Below, in pieces: positions 17,692-25,265 of a stretch of DNA of 33,108 nucleotides. A program made the translations under genes and the position numbers. The notes under the pieces were generated by a model. That model did no database searches. It worked only from the letters and a program-made list of their open reading frames with translations, and had not been told where the DNA came from. Location of the stretch: NCBI GenBank assembly GCA_029572955.1, contig JAKPQE010000111.1, positions 1-33,108 of the forward strand. Reading direction: 5' to 3'. How positions within the stretch are numbered: position 1 is the first letter of the stretch; every line of letters begins with the position of its first letter. The stretch comes from Pseudomonadota bacterium. GTDB lineage: Bacteria > Pseudomonadota > Alphaproteobacteria > Rhizobiales > JAKPQE01.

Positions 17692-18432
17692 TCAGCCGTA
17701 GCGGTTCGGCCCCGGCGTCCCCTTCTGCACCATGAAGACCAGCAGGACGAGGAAGGCGGCGAGCATCGTGCCGAGGAACGCCAGCCCGACGACGAGGGCC
17801 GTCGTTTCGCTGTCGCCGCCCTCGATGACGGTGAGCGCCGGCATCGCCATGGCGAGGCCGAACGCGGCGACGAACGGCGCAAGCCCCAAGAGCAGCCACC
17901 AGGCGGAGCGGTCGGTGTCGTGCAGCCGGCGCACGGTGACCGACAGGCTGGGGACGAAGAGCGCGAGCCCGAGGACCGTCGAGACCGGCGTGAACTCGAT
18001 GTCGGGATCGAAGAGCGCGCCGTCGATCGCCAGCGTGACGACATTGGCGATCACGTAGAACAGCGCGAAGTACCAGTATTCCGACCGCGAACCGCGGCCC
18101 GAGAAGGTCGCGTATTTGCGCTTGAGGCAGGTGGCGACCGCCTCCTTGAAGCTCAGCGCCGGCGCCGGGCCGCCGGGGCCGATCGCCGCGCGGGCGCCCG
18201 GGGTCGGCCGGGCGGGGGCCGGTGGCGGCGGCGGTGTCGGCGAGGACGGCCGGGCCGGCGGGGCGAGTTCGGTCGCCTTGGCCTCGACCCAGTCGGCCAT
18301 GCCATCGGCCCACACGAAGGTATCGGCGCGCACCGCGCCGTTGCCGACCAGCGCCTCGATCTCGCTGCGCGAGAACGGGCCGCGCGGCTCGCGGCCGTCG
18401 GCGTAGTACCATTCGCGCGGGTCTTCGCTCAT
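17692..18432 (-). CDS. GYF_2-DUF805 membrane protein (copy A)
   Basis: A 246-residue two-domain protein. Residues about 6-52 form a GYF_2 domain (EWYYADGREPRGPFSRSEIE, FVWADGMADW), thought to bind peptides. A Pro/Ala-rich linker (about 58-90) follows. The rest is a DUF805 domain with four hydrophobic helices, preceded by the KYATFSGRGSRSEYWYF motif and including the VRRLHDTDRSAWW signature. The ATG at 18432 has GGGGGA upstream. The protein would place the GYF domain in the cytoplasm tethered to the inner membrane. It is a close paralogue of the next gene on the same strand, 116 nt away. Function of DUF805 is unknown. Confidence 0.85.
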   Translation of the reverse strand: MSEDPREWYYADGREPRGPFSRSEIEALVGNGAVRADTFVWADGMADWVEAKATELAPPARPSSPTPPPPPAPARPTPGARAAIGPGGPAPALSFKEAVATCLKRKYATFSGRGSRSEYWYFALFYVIANVVTLAIDGALFDPDIEFTPVSTVLGLALFVPSLSVTVRRLHDTDRSAWWLLLGLAPFVAAFGLAMAMPALTVIEGGDSETTALVVGLAFLGTMLAAFLVLLVFMVQKGTPGPNRYG

Positions 18433-18548
18433 CGGGCATTCCCCCTTCGGTCGCGGGCCGTGGTCCGCAACCTTTCGACGAGGAGACCGGATTCTCGGCG
18501 GCGGTGCAATCGGGCGGACCGGCGCGGCCCGCCCCTGCGGCGGCGCGA

Positions 18549-19238
18549 TCAGCCGAAGCGATTGCGCCCCTCGGTGCCGCGCTGCACGAGGAAGTAGATC
18601 ATCGCGATGAGGCCGAGCAGCGGAACGAAGACGATCAGCAGCCACCAGCCGCTGCGGTCGGTGTCGTGCAGGCGGCGCACGCCGGCGGCGATGCCCGGCA
18701 CGATCAGCGCGAGGCCGAGGACGGTCGAGACCGGCGCGAAGCTGGATTCGACGCCGACGATGATGCCGTCGATGACGCTGGCGACGATGTTCACCAGGAA
18801 ATTGAACAGCACGAAATACCAGTATTCGGAGCGCGAGCCGCGGCCCGAGAAGGTTGCGTATTTCTCCTTGAGGCAGGTGACCACGGCCTCCTGGAAGCCC
18901 ATCGAGGGCGCCGGGCCGCCGGGACCATAGGCGGCATCGTCGGCCTCGGCAGCGCCGCCCGAATAGGTGTAGCCGGCATCGCCGGCGAAGGTGCCGCGGC
19001 CGGCATCGCCGCGCGGCGCCATCGGGGCGGGCGGCGGCGCCGGCACCGCGGTGCCGGCGAGCTCGGTCGTGCGCATCTCGGCCCAGCCGTCCATGCCGGC
19101 GGCCCAGACCAGCGTGTCGGGCCGCACCACGCCATCGGCGATGAAAAGATCGATCTGCCGGCGCGGATAGGGTCCCTTCTGCTCGCCGGCGTCGGCGAAG
19201 TACCACTCGCGCCCGTTGGTTGCGTCCGTCATGGCCAT
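18549..19238 (-). CDS. GYF_2-DUF805 membrane protein (copy B)
   Basis: A 229-residue paralogue of copy A. The GYF_2 domain is REWYFADAGEQKGPYPRRQI to VWAAGMDGWAEM; the linker is Gly/Ala/Tyr-rich (GDAGYTYSGGAAEADDAAYG) rather than proline-rich. The DUF805 part shares KYATFSGRGSRSEYWYF, VSTVLGLAL and VRRLHDTDRSGWW with its neighbour. GAGGGGGGC immediately precedes ATG 19238; ATG 19232 is an alternative. This copy lacks the long extra loop between the last two helices of copy A. The shared core and divergent linkers point to an old tandem duplication. Confidence 0.85.
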   Translation of the reverse strand: MAMTDATNGREWYFADAGEQKGPYPRRQIDLFIADGVVRPDTLVWAAGMDGWAEMRTTELAGTAVPAPPPAPMAPRGDAGRGTFAGDAGYTYSGGAAEADDAAYGPGGPAPSMGFQEAVVTCLKEKYATFSGRGSRSEYWYFVLFNFLVNIVASVIDGIIVGVESSFAPVSTVLGLALIVPGIAAGVRRLHDTDRSGWWLLIVFVPLLGLIAMIYFLVQRGTEGRNRFG

Positions 19239-19429
19239 GCCCCCCTCGTTCGACTGCCGCTCCGATCGACTGATCCGCCTTACTGATCGCCGGCACACTT
19301 CGGAGTAGAGCGGATTTTTGGAAGGCCCGCAAACGGGATGACCGGCGGCCGGGACGACCCGCCAGTGCCGCGCACCGCCACGGACCCGCTACGCGTGTGA
19401 AATTTGCGAAACAAAACAGACGGAAGGGC

Positions 19430-19447
19430 GGTTAACGGGCGTTAACC
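19430..19447. promoter_or_regulatory. GGTTAAC-N4-GTTAACC inverted repeat
   Basis: A perfect 7-bp inverted repeat in the 334-nt divergent gap 19239-19572, 126 nt upstream of the gene at 19573. It contains two TTAA half-sites 6 nt apart. The CtrA consensus has 7, so this is CtrA-like but off by one. The rest of the gap has an AT-richer patch at 19400-19420 and no gene. Confidence 0.4.
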
Positions 19448-19572
19448 CAACATCACGGAATTGCCACAAACTCTGTCCGTCGGCGCCACATTGGGTCCCT
19501 ACCGTCGTCCCATTCGGCTGGCTCGATAGCAACATCGAAGCAAAGTCGAACGACACACGAAGGACGCAAGAG

Positions 19573-19980
19573 ATGACGGGACAGATCGAACGTACCGTGC
19601 CCGCCCCCGCCGGAACCGAATCGACCAGCGACGCCGCGCGCGGCCTCGGCCGGGCCTTCGCGGTCTGGGTGGCGGCAATCGTCCTCCTCCTCGCCTTCGG
19701 CTATGCGGCGATGGGCGAAGCGCAGTCGGCCGAGCGAATCGCCGTCCTCACGATGTCCGATGCGATCTCGCAAGCGAGCGGCCTTGCCGGCGCGGCCGAT
19801 CCGGTGACCACCGGCTCGGTGCCGGCCCGCACGGTGCACGGCATCCGCGCGCTCGAAAAGCACGACATCGCCTTCGGCGGCATCATGCTGCTGTTCTTCG
19901 CGATGAGCGCGGGCCTCTGGCGCCTGTGGCGCTCGACGATCAGCCGCATGACCTATCCGCGTGGCGGCCTGCGCCGCTGA
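19573..19980 (+). CDS. Small membrane protein of unknown function
   Basis: A 135-residue protein that I do not recognise. Residues about 28-47 (FAVWVAAIVLLLAFGYAAMG) and 101-120 (IAFGGIMLLFFAMSAGLWRLW) are membrane helices. The loop between them contains a polar stretch ending TTGSVPARTVHGIRALEKHD and, by length, is probably periplasmic. The C-terminus is basic (RSTISRMTYPRGGLRR), fitting a cytoplasmic end. AAGGACGCAAGAG precedes the ATG. The gene diverges from the GYF_2-DUF805 pair across a gap with a GTTAAC palindrome. GC and codon use match the neighbours, so it looks native. Confidence 0.7.
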   Translation: MTGQIERTVPAPAGTESTSDAARGLGRAFAVWVAAIVLLLAFGYAAMGEAQSAERIAVLTMSDAISQASGLAGAADPVTTGSVPARTVHGIRALEKHDIAFGGIMLLFFAMSAGLWRLWRSTISRMTYPRGGLRR

Positions 19981-20008
19981 CCGGCGCCAGGAGACGTCCC
20001 TCCCCTTT

Positions 20009-20500
20009 TCAGGCGGCGAGCCGCGCCTCGATCGCGGCGATCGCCGCCTCCGGATGGCCGAGCCCGGCAAGCGCCACCCGCCGGCCCGACTTCAGCTCCA
20101 GCACCACCGTCGCCATGCCGAAGCGGCCGGTCATCAGGCCGCGCCGTACCTCGAGGCCGACGATGTCGTCATAGGACCGGCGCTCGATGCGCCCGCCCGG
20201 GCGGCCGCTGTGAAAGGCGATGGTGTGGGCGTCGGCTTCCAGACGCACCGTCTCGAAGCGCAGGAAGGCGATGGCGACGAGGACCGGCGTCGCCACCAGC
20301 GCGACGACGAGGCAGAGCCGGGCGAGATCGCCCTCCCCCGCGCCGCCGAGTTCCAGCACCCCATAAGCGGCGAGATAGACCGCCGCCACGGCCGCCGGCG
20401 GGATGAACAGCGCCCAATGGCCGGCCGCCTTCGCCCGCCCGTCGTCGTGGCGGGCGGCGCCATGGTGCTCGGCAGACCTCGTTGCGTGTTCGTCGCTCAT
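20009..20500 (-). CDS. Membrane protein with bacterial PH-like domain
   Basis: A 163-residue protein if read from ATG 20500. A histidine-rich cytoplasmic start (DEHATRSAEHHGAARHDDG) precedes two hydrophobic helices (about 29-50 and 62-80). A C-terminal segment follows, RIERRSYDDIVGLEVRRGL to VVLELKSGRRVALAGLGHPE, that resembles the bacterial pleckstrin-homology (bPH/DUF304-type) strand pattern. No good ribosome binding site precedes any of the candidate starts (20500, 20533 or 20566), so the N-terminus is uncertain. It ends 28 nt from the convergent small membrane protein gene. Function unknown. Confidence 0.65.
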   Translation of the reverse strand: MSDEHATRSAEHHGAARHDDGRAKAAGHWALFIPPAAVAAVYLAAYGVLELGGAGEGDLARLCLVVALVATPVLVAIAFLRFETVRLEADAHTIAFHSGRPGGRIERRSYDDIVGLEVRRGLMTGRFGMATVVLELKSGRRVALAGLGHPEAAIAAIEARLAA

Positions 20501-20727
20501 GGCCAACGACAATACGGCGCGATGGGCCATCAGGGGAAGATGGAGCATCGCGGCGGTTCGCGGCATTGCGGCGGCGCTGCATCCGCGGCCCCGTCCGTTC
20601 GCCCCTCACGCCCTCGTGACATCGCTTGATTTGCCGGTCCCGCCTGCCGGCGCTAGCTCTCATGCCAGGGACAGTTCGGTTTTGCCGCGCGACGGATGCC
20701 GGCGCGAACGGGCGGGAGACGTGCATC

Positions 20728-21696
20728 ATGATCAGGCGGCGGCGCTGGGAAATTTCCGAGAACCTCGTCTCGCCCGCGGCGGCGATGTTCGACCGGCGGC
20801 GCTTCATCGCCACCGGCCTTGCCGCCATGGCCGGCTCGACGCTGCCGCTTCTCGGCTGCAACGAGAGCGTCGCCACCGTGCCGGCGACGCCCGACCCGAC
20901 CGCCGACCTCTATCCGGTGCCGGCCAATTCGGCATTCCGCCAGGCGCGAGCGCTGACGCCGATCGCCGATTCCGCCAAGTTCAACAACTACTTCGAATTC
21001 GGCTCGGACAAGCGGATCGCCGGCGAGGCGCAGGCGCTCGAAATCCGGCCCTGGGAAATCCGCATCGAGGGCCTCGTCGAGAAGGAGATGACACTCTCGG
21101 TCGACGACCTCATCCGGCGGATGCCGCTCGAGGAGCGCATCTACCGGCACCGCTGCGTCGAGACCTGGGCGATGGTGGTGCCGTGGACGGGCTTTCCGCT
21201 CGCCGAACTCGTCAGGCTCGCCCGGCCGCTCGGCTCGGCGAAGTTCCTCCTGATGGAGAGCTTCAAGCAGCCGAAGAACGCGACCAACCAGCAGGCCTAC
21301 TGGTATCCCTGGCCCTATCACGAGGGCCTGCGCCTCGACGAGGCGATGAACGAGCTCGCCTTTCTCGTCACCGGCGCCTATGGCCAGCCGTTGCTCAAGC
21401 AGTTCGGCGCGCCGCTGCGCCTCGCCCTGCCCTGGAAATACGGCTTCAAGTCGATCAAGGGCCTGACGCGCTTCCGCTTCCTGGAAAAGCAGCCGCGGAC
21501 GTTCTGGGAGAAGATCGGCGAGAACGAATACGGCTTCTGGGCCAACATCAATCCGCGCTTCCCGCACGACCGCTGGGACCAGGACGAGGAATGGATGCTG
21601 GGCACGCGCGAGGTGTTCGCGACCGAACTCTTCAACGGCTATGCCGAGGAGGTCGCGGCGATGTACGACCTCGAGGACCGCAAGTTCTTCTACTGA
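20728..21696 (+). CDS. msrP: Protein-methionine-sulfoxide reductase, catalytic subunit
   Basis: A 322-residue periplasmic molybdoenzyme (formerly YedY) that repairs oxidised methionine in envelope proteins. The Tat signal DRRRFIATGLAAMAG lies at residues 22-36. The molybdopterin-ligating cysteine is Cys143 in YRHRCVETWAMVVPWTG, and LPWKYGFKSIKGLTRFRF is another conserved block. I chose the ATG at 20728 (GGGAG 9 nt upstream) over upstream in-frame ATGs, because it places the twin-arginine motif normally. The partner membrane haem protein MsrQ, usually encoded just downstream, is absent: the next gene is on the opposite strand. MsrQ must be elsewhere or missing. Confidence 0.95.
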   Translation: MIRRRRWEISENLVSPAAAMFDRRRFIATGLAAMAGSTLPLLGCNESVATVPATPDPTADLYPVPANSAFRQARALTPIADSAKFNNYFEFGSDKRIAGEAQALEIRPWEIRIEGLVEKEMTLSVDDLIRRMPLEERIYRHRCVETWAMVVPWTGFPLAELVRLARPLGSAKFLLMESFKQPKNATNQQAYWYPWPYHEGLRLDEAMNELAFLVTGAYGQPLLKQFGAPLRLALPWKYGFKSIKGLTRFRFLEKQPRTFWEKIGENEYGFWANINPRFPHDRWDQDEEWMLGTREVFATELFNGYAEEVAAMYDLEDRKFFY

Positions 21697-21736
21697 CGGC
21701 GGTCGGGCCTGATGCCGCGACCTCGTCCGCGCTCCG

Positions 21737-22333
21737 TCAACGCCCGATGATGTTGCAGCGCAGCCAGCGCTCGATTTCCTTGTTGCCGGCCGACAGAGGC
21801 GGCCGCGGTGCGCCGACGATGCCCTCGCAGGAACCGCTCTTCGGCTTGGCGCCACCGGGCGCGGCAGCCCCGCCGCCCGCGGTCGGCACAACGCCACCGC
21901 CGATCGGCGCCGGCGCTCCGCCCTCGAGGCGGATGTAGCCGACCTGCCCGTATTCGGTGTCGATGACCGACAGATCTTCGCCGAACCTGTAGATCCGCCC
22001 CCAGAGGTTCAGCCGGCCACTGTGCGGCCTGACGCCGGAGTAGGTCCAGGTCCCGATCTTGCCGGCCCCTTCGTTGTAGCCGGTGACGGCCCAGTTGCCG
22101 TAGCTGAATTTCACCCGGTAGGTCTCGCGGCACTTGAGAGTGCCCATCGGGTCACCCGTGCCCTGCCAGCCCGCATCGTTCGGACAGGATGGCCCGGTGA
22201 AGTCGACATGGAAAGTCTCGCCGCCGGCGATCCGGTCCGCCACGGCGCCTGCTCCGGCCGGGTTGGGCTGGAGCGCTGAAAAAACGAGGCAGGCCGCCCC
22301 GGCCAACCCCTTGATGACGTTTTCGACGTTCAT
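21737..22333 (-). CDS. Putative exported protein of unknown function
   Basis: A 198-residue protein starting at ATG 22333, with GGAG 9 nt upstream. The first ~26 residues (MNVENVIKGLAGAACLVFSA, then AGAGA) look like a signal peptide. The mature part has TFHVDFTGPSCPND, KFSYGNWAVTGY and RLNLWGRIYRFGEDLSVIDT, a beta-rich pattern, followed by a Gly/Pro/Ala linker (about 140-165) and a C-terminal segment with SCEGIVG and RWLRCNIIGR. Four cysteines (two in the beta-rich part, two at the end) could form disulfides. I do not recognise a family. It sits downstream of carA on the same strand with a 99-nt gap. Confidence 0.65.
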   Translation of the reverse strand: MNVENVIKGLAGAACLVFSALQPNPAGAGAVADRIAGGETFHVDFTGPSCPNDAGWQGTGDPMGTLKCRETYRVKFSYGNWAVTGYNEGAGKIGTWTYSGVRPHSGRLNLWGRIYRFGEDLSVIDTEYGQVGYIRLEGGAPAPIGGGVVPTAGGGAAAPGGAKPKSGSCEGIVGAPRPPLSAGNKEIERWLRCNIIGR

Positions 22334-22432
22334 CTGCTCGATCTCCAGTGGAGCTTCGCACCGGTCGTGCGTGTCCACTGGCTATGGAGCGTGCAGGCGA
22401 GAGATTGCCCCGAGCGGCGGGCGCCGGCCCGA

Positions 22433-23650
22433 TCAGCGCTCGGCGAGCGCCGCCTCGCCCTTGGCTTCGCGGATGAGATTGACGAAGCGGGTGAAGAGGT
22501 AGTGGCTGTCGCGCGGGCCCGGCGAGGCCTCCGGATGGTACTGGACGGAGAACACCGGCCGGTCCTTCAGGCGGATGCCGCAGTTGGAGCCGTCGAACAG
22601 CGAGACATGGGTCTCCTCGACGCCGCCCGGCAGGCTGTCGCGATCGACGGCGAAGCCGTGGTTCATCGAGGTGATCTCGACCTTGCCCGTGGTGTGGTCC
22701 TTGACCGGATGATTGGCGCCGTGATGGCCCTGATGCATCTTCATGGTCGAGCCGCCGAGGGCGATCGCCAGCATCTGGTGGCCGAGGCAGATGCCGAACA
22801 CCGGCAGGCCGCTGTCGACGAGGGCGCGGATCTCGGGCACGGCATATGCGCCGGTCGCGGCCGGATCGCCCGGGCCGTTCGACAGGAACACGCCGTCCGG
22901 CGAAAGGTTGCGGATGGTCTCGGCCGAGGTCGTCGCGGGCACCACCGTGACGCGGCAGCCGGCGCCGGCCAGAAGCCGCAGGATGTTGCGCTTCACGCCA
23001 TAATCGACGGCGACGACGTGGTAGTCGGGTGCGGTCTGGGCGCCAAAGCCCTCGCCCCATTCCCAGGGGGTCTCGGTCCACTCGTACATCTGGGCGCAGG
23101 TGACCATCGGCACGAGGTCCATGCCGACGAGGCCGGGAAAGCCCGCCGCCTCGGCCTTCAGCGCGTCGAGGTCGAACCTGCCGTCCGGCGCGTGGGCAAT
23201 GACGGCGTTCGGCATGCCCTTCTCGCGGATGAGCGCGGTCAGCGCCCGCGTATCGATGCCGGAAATGCCGAGGATGCCGCGCTCTTTCAGCCAGGCATCG
23301 AGATGCTGCAGCGAGCGGTAGTTGGAGGGATCGGTGATCGAGGCCTTCAGCACCACGGCGCGCGCGCCGGCGGCATGGTCCATGTCGACGGTCTCGACGT
23401 CCTCGGCGTTGGTGCCGATGTTGCCGATATGGGGGAAGGTGAAGGTGATGATCTGGCCGGCATAGGACGGGTCGGTCAGGATTTCCTGATAGCCGGTCAT
23501 CGCCGTGTTGAAACAGACCTCGCCGACGGCCGTTCCCGTCGCGCCGAGCCCGTAGCCCTCGATCACCGTGCCATCGGCAAGAACGAGAAGCGCGGTCACG
23601 GGCGCCTCGGCCCATCCGTCGTCCGAAATTCCGGCGTTCGTCGCGGTCAT
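22433..23650 (-). CDS. carA: Carbamoyl-phosphate synthase, small (glutaminase) chain
   Basis: A 405-residue subunit that releases ammonia from glutamine for carbamoyl phosphate, feeding arginine and pyrimidine synthesis. The N-terminal CarA-specific domain (CFNTAMTGYQEILTDPSYAG) is followed by a class I glutamine amidotransferase domain. The nucleophile is Cys288 in FGICLGHQ, with His372 and Glu374 in YHPE completing the triad. The frame stays open to 23800, but the ATG at 23650 agrees with the promoter at 23772-23800 and leaves a leader of about 115 nt. carB is not adjacent in this window. The ribosome binding site is weak. Confidence 0.97.
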   Translation of the reverse strand: MTATNAGISDDGWAEAPVTALLVLADGTVIEGYGLGATGTAVGEVCFNTAMTGYQEILTDPSYAGQIITFTFPHIGNIGTNAEDVETVDMDHAAGARAVVLKASITDPSNYRSLQHLDAWLKERGILGISGIDTRALTALIREKGMPNAVIAHAPDGRFDLDALKAEAAGFPGLVGMDLVPMVTCAQMYEWTETPWEWGEGFGAQTAPDYHVVAVDYGVKRNILRLLAGAGCRVTVVPATTSAETIRNLSPDGVFLSNGPGDPAATGAYAVPEIRALVDSGLPVFGICLGHQMLAIALGGSTMKMHQGHHGANHPVKDHTTGKVEITSMNHGFAVDRDSLPGGVEETHVSLFDGSNCGIRLKDRPVFSVQYHPEASPGPRDSHYLFTRFVNLIREAKGEAALAER

Positions 23651-23771
23651 GTCCAGATACGTCCGTTGCGGCCGATATGGCCGTCCAAATCCTCGCCCGG
23701 GCCATGGAACACGGCCATCGCTGCGGCGGAAGTCGCAGCGGGAGGCTCGCCCCGGCATGCTGCGCGCGCGA

Positions 23772-23800
23772 AAGCTAGGCCAAAGGCGGGTCGCCGTCAA
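23772..23800 (-). promoter_or_regulatory. Promoter of carA
   Basis: On the minus strand TTGACG (23800-23795), exactly 17 nt, TAGCTT (23777-23772). This is among the best sigma-70-type matches in the window. It excludes the longer carA frame, whose start at 23800 would lie upstream of transcription. Confidence 0.75.
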
Positions 23801-23857
23801 CCTTTCACAGAAAATAGATTATCCTTATTTATCAGCGCGTTACGATTTCCACTCGGG

Positions 23858-23885
23858 TTGCGGCGAGCGCGCCTTCCGGCTATGC
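23858..23885 (+). promoter_or_regulatory. Promoter of yqeY
   Basis: TTGCGG (23858-23863), 16-nt spacer, CTATGC (23880-23885). The start would fall near 23892, 30 nt before the ATG. It is arranged back to back with the carA promoter. Confidence 0.5.
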
Positions 23886-23921
23886 TGTGCGCCGTTTTCG
23901 GGTCGTCTCGAGGGGGGCACC

Positions 23922-24371
23922 ATGCGAGAGGCATTCAACAGCGCGCTGAAAGATGCGATGCGCGACCAGGACAAGCGTCGCATGGCGACGCTGCGCCTGA
24001 TCACCGCCGCCATCAAGGACCGCGACATCGCGGCGCGCGGCGAAGGCAAGGAGCGCATCTCGGACGACGAGATCCTCGGCGTGCTTGCCAAGATGATCAA
24101 GCAACGCGAGGAGTCGGCCAAGATCTACGAGGAGGCCGGGCGGCTCGAACTCGCCGAGCAGGAGCGCGAGGAAATCGTCATCATCCGCACGTTCCTGCCC
24201 AAGCAGCTCGGCGAGGCGGAAGTGAAGGCGGCCTGCGCCGCGGTCGTCGCCGAGATCGGCGCTTCGGGCCTCAGGGACATGGGCCGCGCCATGGCCGAAC
24301 TGAAGGCCCGCTACGCCGGCCAGATGGATTTCGCCAAGGCCGGCGCGATCGTCAAGGAACTGCTGAAGTAA
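23922..24371 (+). CDS. yqeY: GatB/YqeY domain-containing protein
   Basis: A 149-residue, mostly helical protein of the YqeY family, related to the C-terminal tRNA-binding domain of the amidotransferase subunit GatB. Recognisable blocks are LKDAMRDQDKRRMATLRLITAAIKD, QREESAKIYEEAGR and the C-terminal GAIVKELLK. The ATG at 23922 has GAGGGGGG at good spacing, although the frame is open far upstream. Precise function is not established. Its position next to carA and upstream of dnaG-rpoD is common in Alphaproteobacteria; here four extra genes intervene before dnaG. Confidence 0.93.
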   Translation: MREAFNSALKDAMRDQDKRRMATLRLITAAIKDRDIAARGEGKERISDDEILGVLAKMIKQREESAKIYEEAGRLELAEQEREEIVIIRTFLPKQLGEAEVKAACAAVVAEIGASGLRDMGRAMAELKARYAGQMDFAKAGAIVKELLK

Positions 24372-24445
24372 CAGGGGCGACGCGCCTCCCCGGGGCTGCG
24401 GCGATGCAGCCGTCGACCGGCGCCGGCGGCGTGCGAGACTGCACG

Positions 24446-24521
24446 GGCATGCACCGGATGCATGCCGACGGAGACTGGATGTCGGAGCTCGTGTGATCGA
24501 CGCCCTTCCGCGTGAAGGGCG
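24446..24521. repeat. Two perfect inverted repeats after yqeY
   Basis: GGCATGCA-CCGGA-TGCATGCC (24446-24466) and CGCCCTTC-CGCGT-GAAGGGCG (24501-24521) are each 8-bp stems with 5-nt loops, within the 222-nt gap 24372-24593. Neither has a T run. They could be factor-dependent terminators or RNA-stabilising hairpins. No gene is supported in the gap. Confidence 0.45.
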
Positions 24522-24593
24522 AGACACCGTCGAGGGGTGATCGGCGCGCCTGATCGCACGAATTCGTTTTGCTCCGAACTCCGGAAAACTCCC

Positions 24594-25088
24594 ATGAAAA
24601 TCCGAGATGAAATCCCCGGGGATCACGCGGTCATCGGCCGCCTCGTTGCCGATGCCTTTCGCGACATGCCCCATGCGCAAGGCGACGAGGCAGGAATTGT
24701 CGACCGCCTTCGCGCCGCCGGCGATCTGACACTGTCGCGCGTCGCGGTCATCGCGGGCGAGGTCGTCGGCCACGTCGCCGCCTCGCCGGTAGCGATCGGC
24801 ACTCTCGAGGGCTGGGTCGGCATCGGCCCGGTCGCCGTGCTGCCGGCCTTGCAGCGGCAGGGCATCGGCTCGGCCCTGATGCGCGACGCGCTCGACCGGC
24901 TGAAGGCGATCGGCCCGGCGGGCGTCGTCCTCGTCGGCGAGCCCGCCTTCTACGGCCGCCTCGGCTTCGCGCCGGTCGAGGGGCTCACCGTCAAGGACGT
25001 GCCGCCCGAATACGTTCTTGCCGTGTCCTTCGGCGAGACGATCCCGCAGGGCGAGATCGTCTTCCATGCCGCCTTCGGGCTCGAATAG
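24594..25088 (+). CDS. GNAT family N-acetyltransferase
   Basis: A 164-residue acetyl-CoA-dependent transferase of the YhbS-like (COG3153-type) group. The acetyl-CoA-binding motif A appears as GPVAVLPALQRQGIGSALMRDAL (about residues 77-99), with the QRQGIG pyrophosphate loop. VVLVGEPAFYGRLGFAPVEG is the typical motif B with the FYGRLGF signature. The substrate is unknown. The ATG at 24594 has only a weak GGAAAA upstream; no better start exists. It begins the accessory segment between yqeY and dnaG but is separated from the ATP-grasp genes by 177 nt, so a shared pathway is only possible. Confidence 0.88.
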   Translation: MKIRDEIPGDHAVIGRLVADAFRDMPHAQGDEAGIVDRLRAAGDLTLSRVAVIAGEVVGHVAASPVAIGTLEGWVGIGPVAVLPALQRQGIGSALMRDALDRLKAIGPAGVVLVGEPAFYGRLGFAPVEGLTVKDVPPEYVLAVSFGETIPQGEIVFHAAFGLE

Positions 25089-25265
25089 GGATCCGGCCTC
25101 GTTCTGCGGGCAACCGACCGCCGGGCGAGGCCGGCAGGTCCGGCGGCGGGCGGTCGTTCGAACCCGAGCCCTCGCGGCCGCTGCCATGCGGCATGCGGTG
25201 CCTATCGCTTTTTTGCGCTATGATCGCCCGGCAATCGCGTTTCGGGTAAAGACCGCCGCCGCCCC

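Noticed and set aside
22367-24496. 709-codon plus-strand frame over carA and yqeY
   Set aside because: Antisense to carA and out of frame with yqeY; crosses both promoters.
24404-24496. Short 30-codon frame after yqeY containing MHRMHADGDW
   Set aside because: Its coding potential comes from the GCATGC palindrome; no convincing ribosome binding site or homology.
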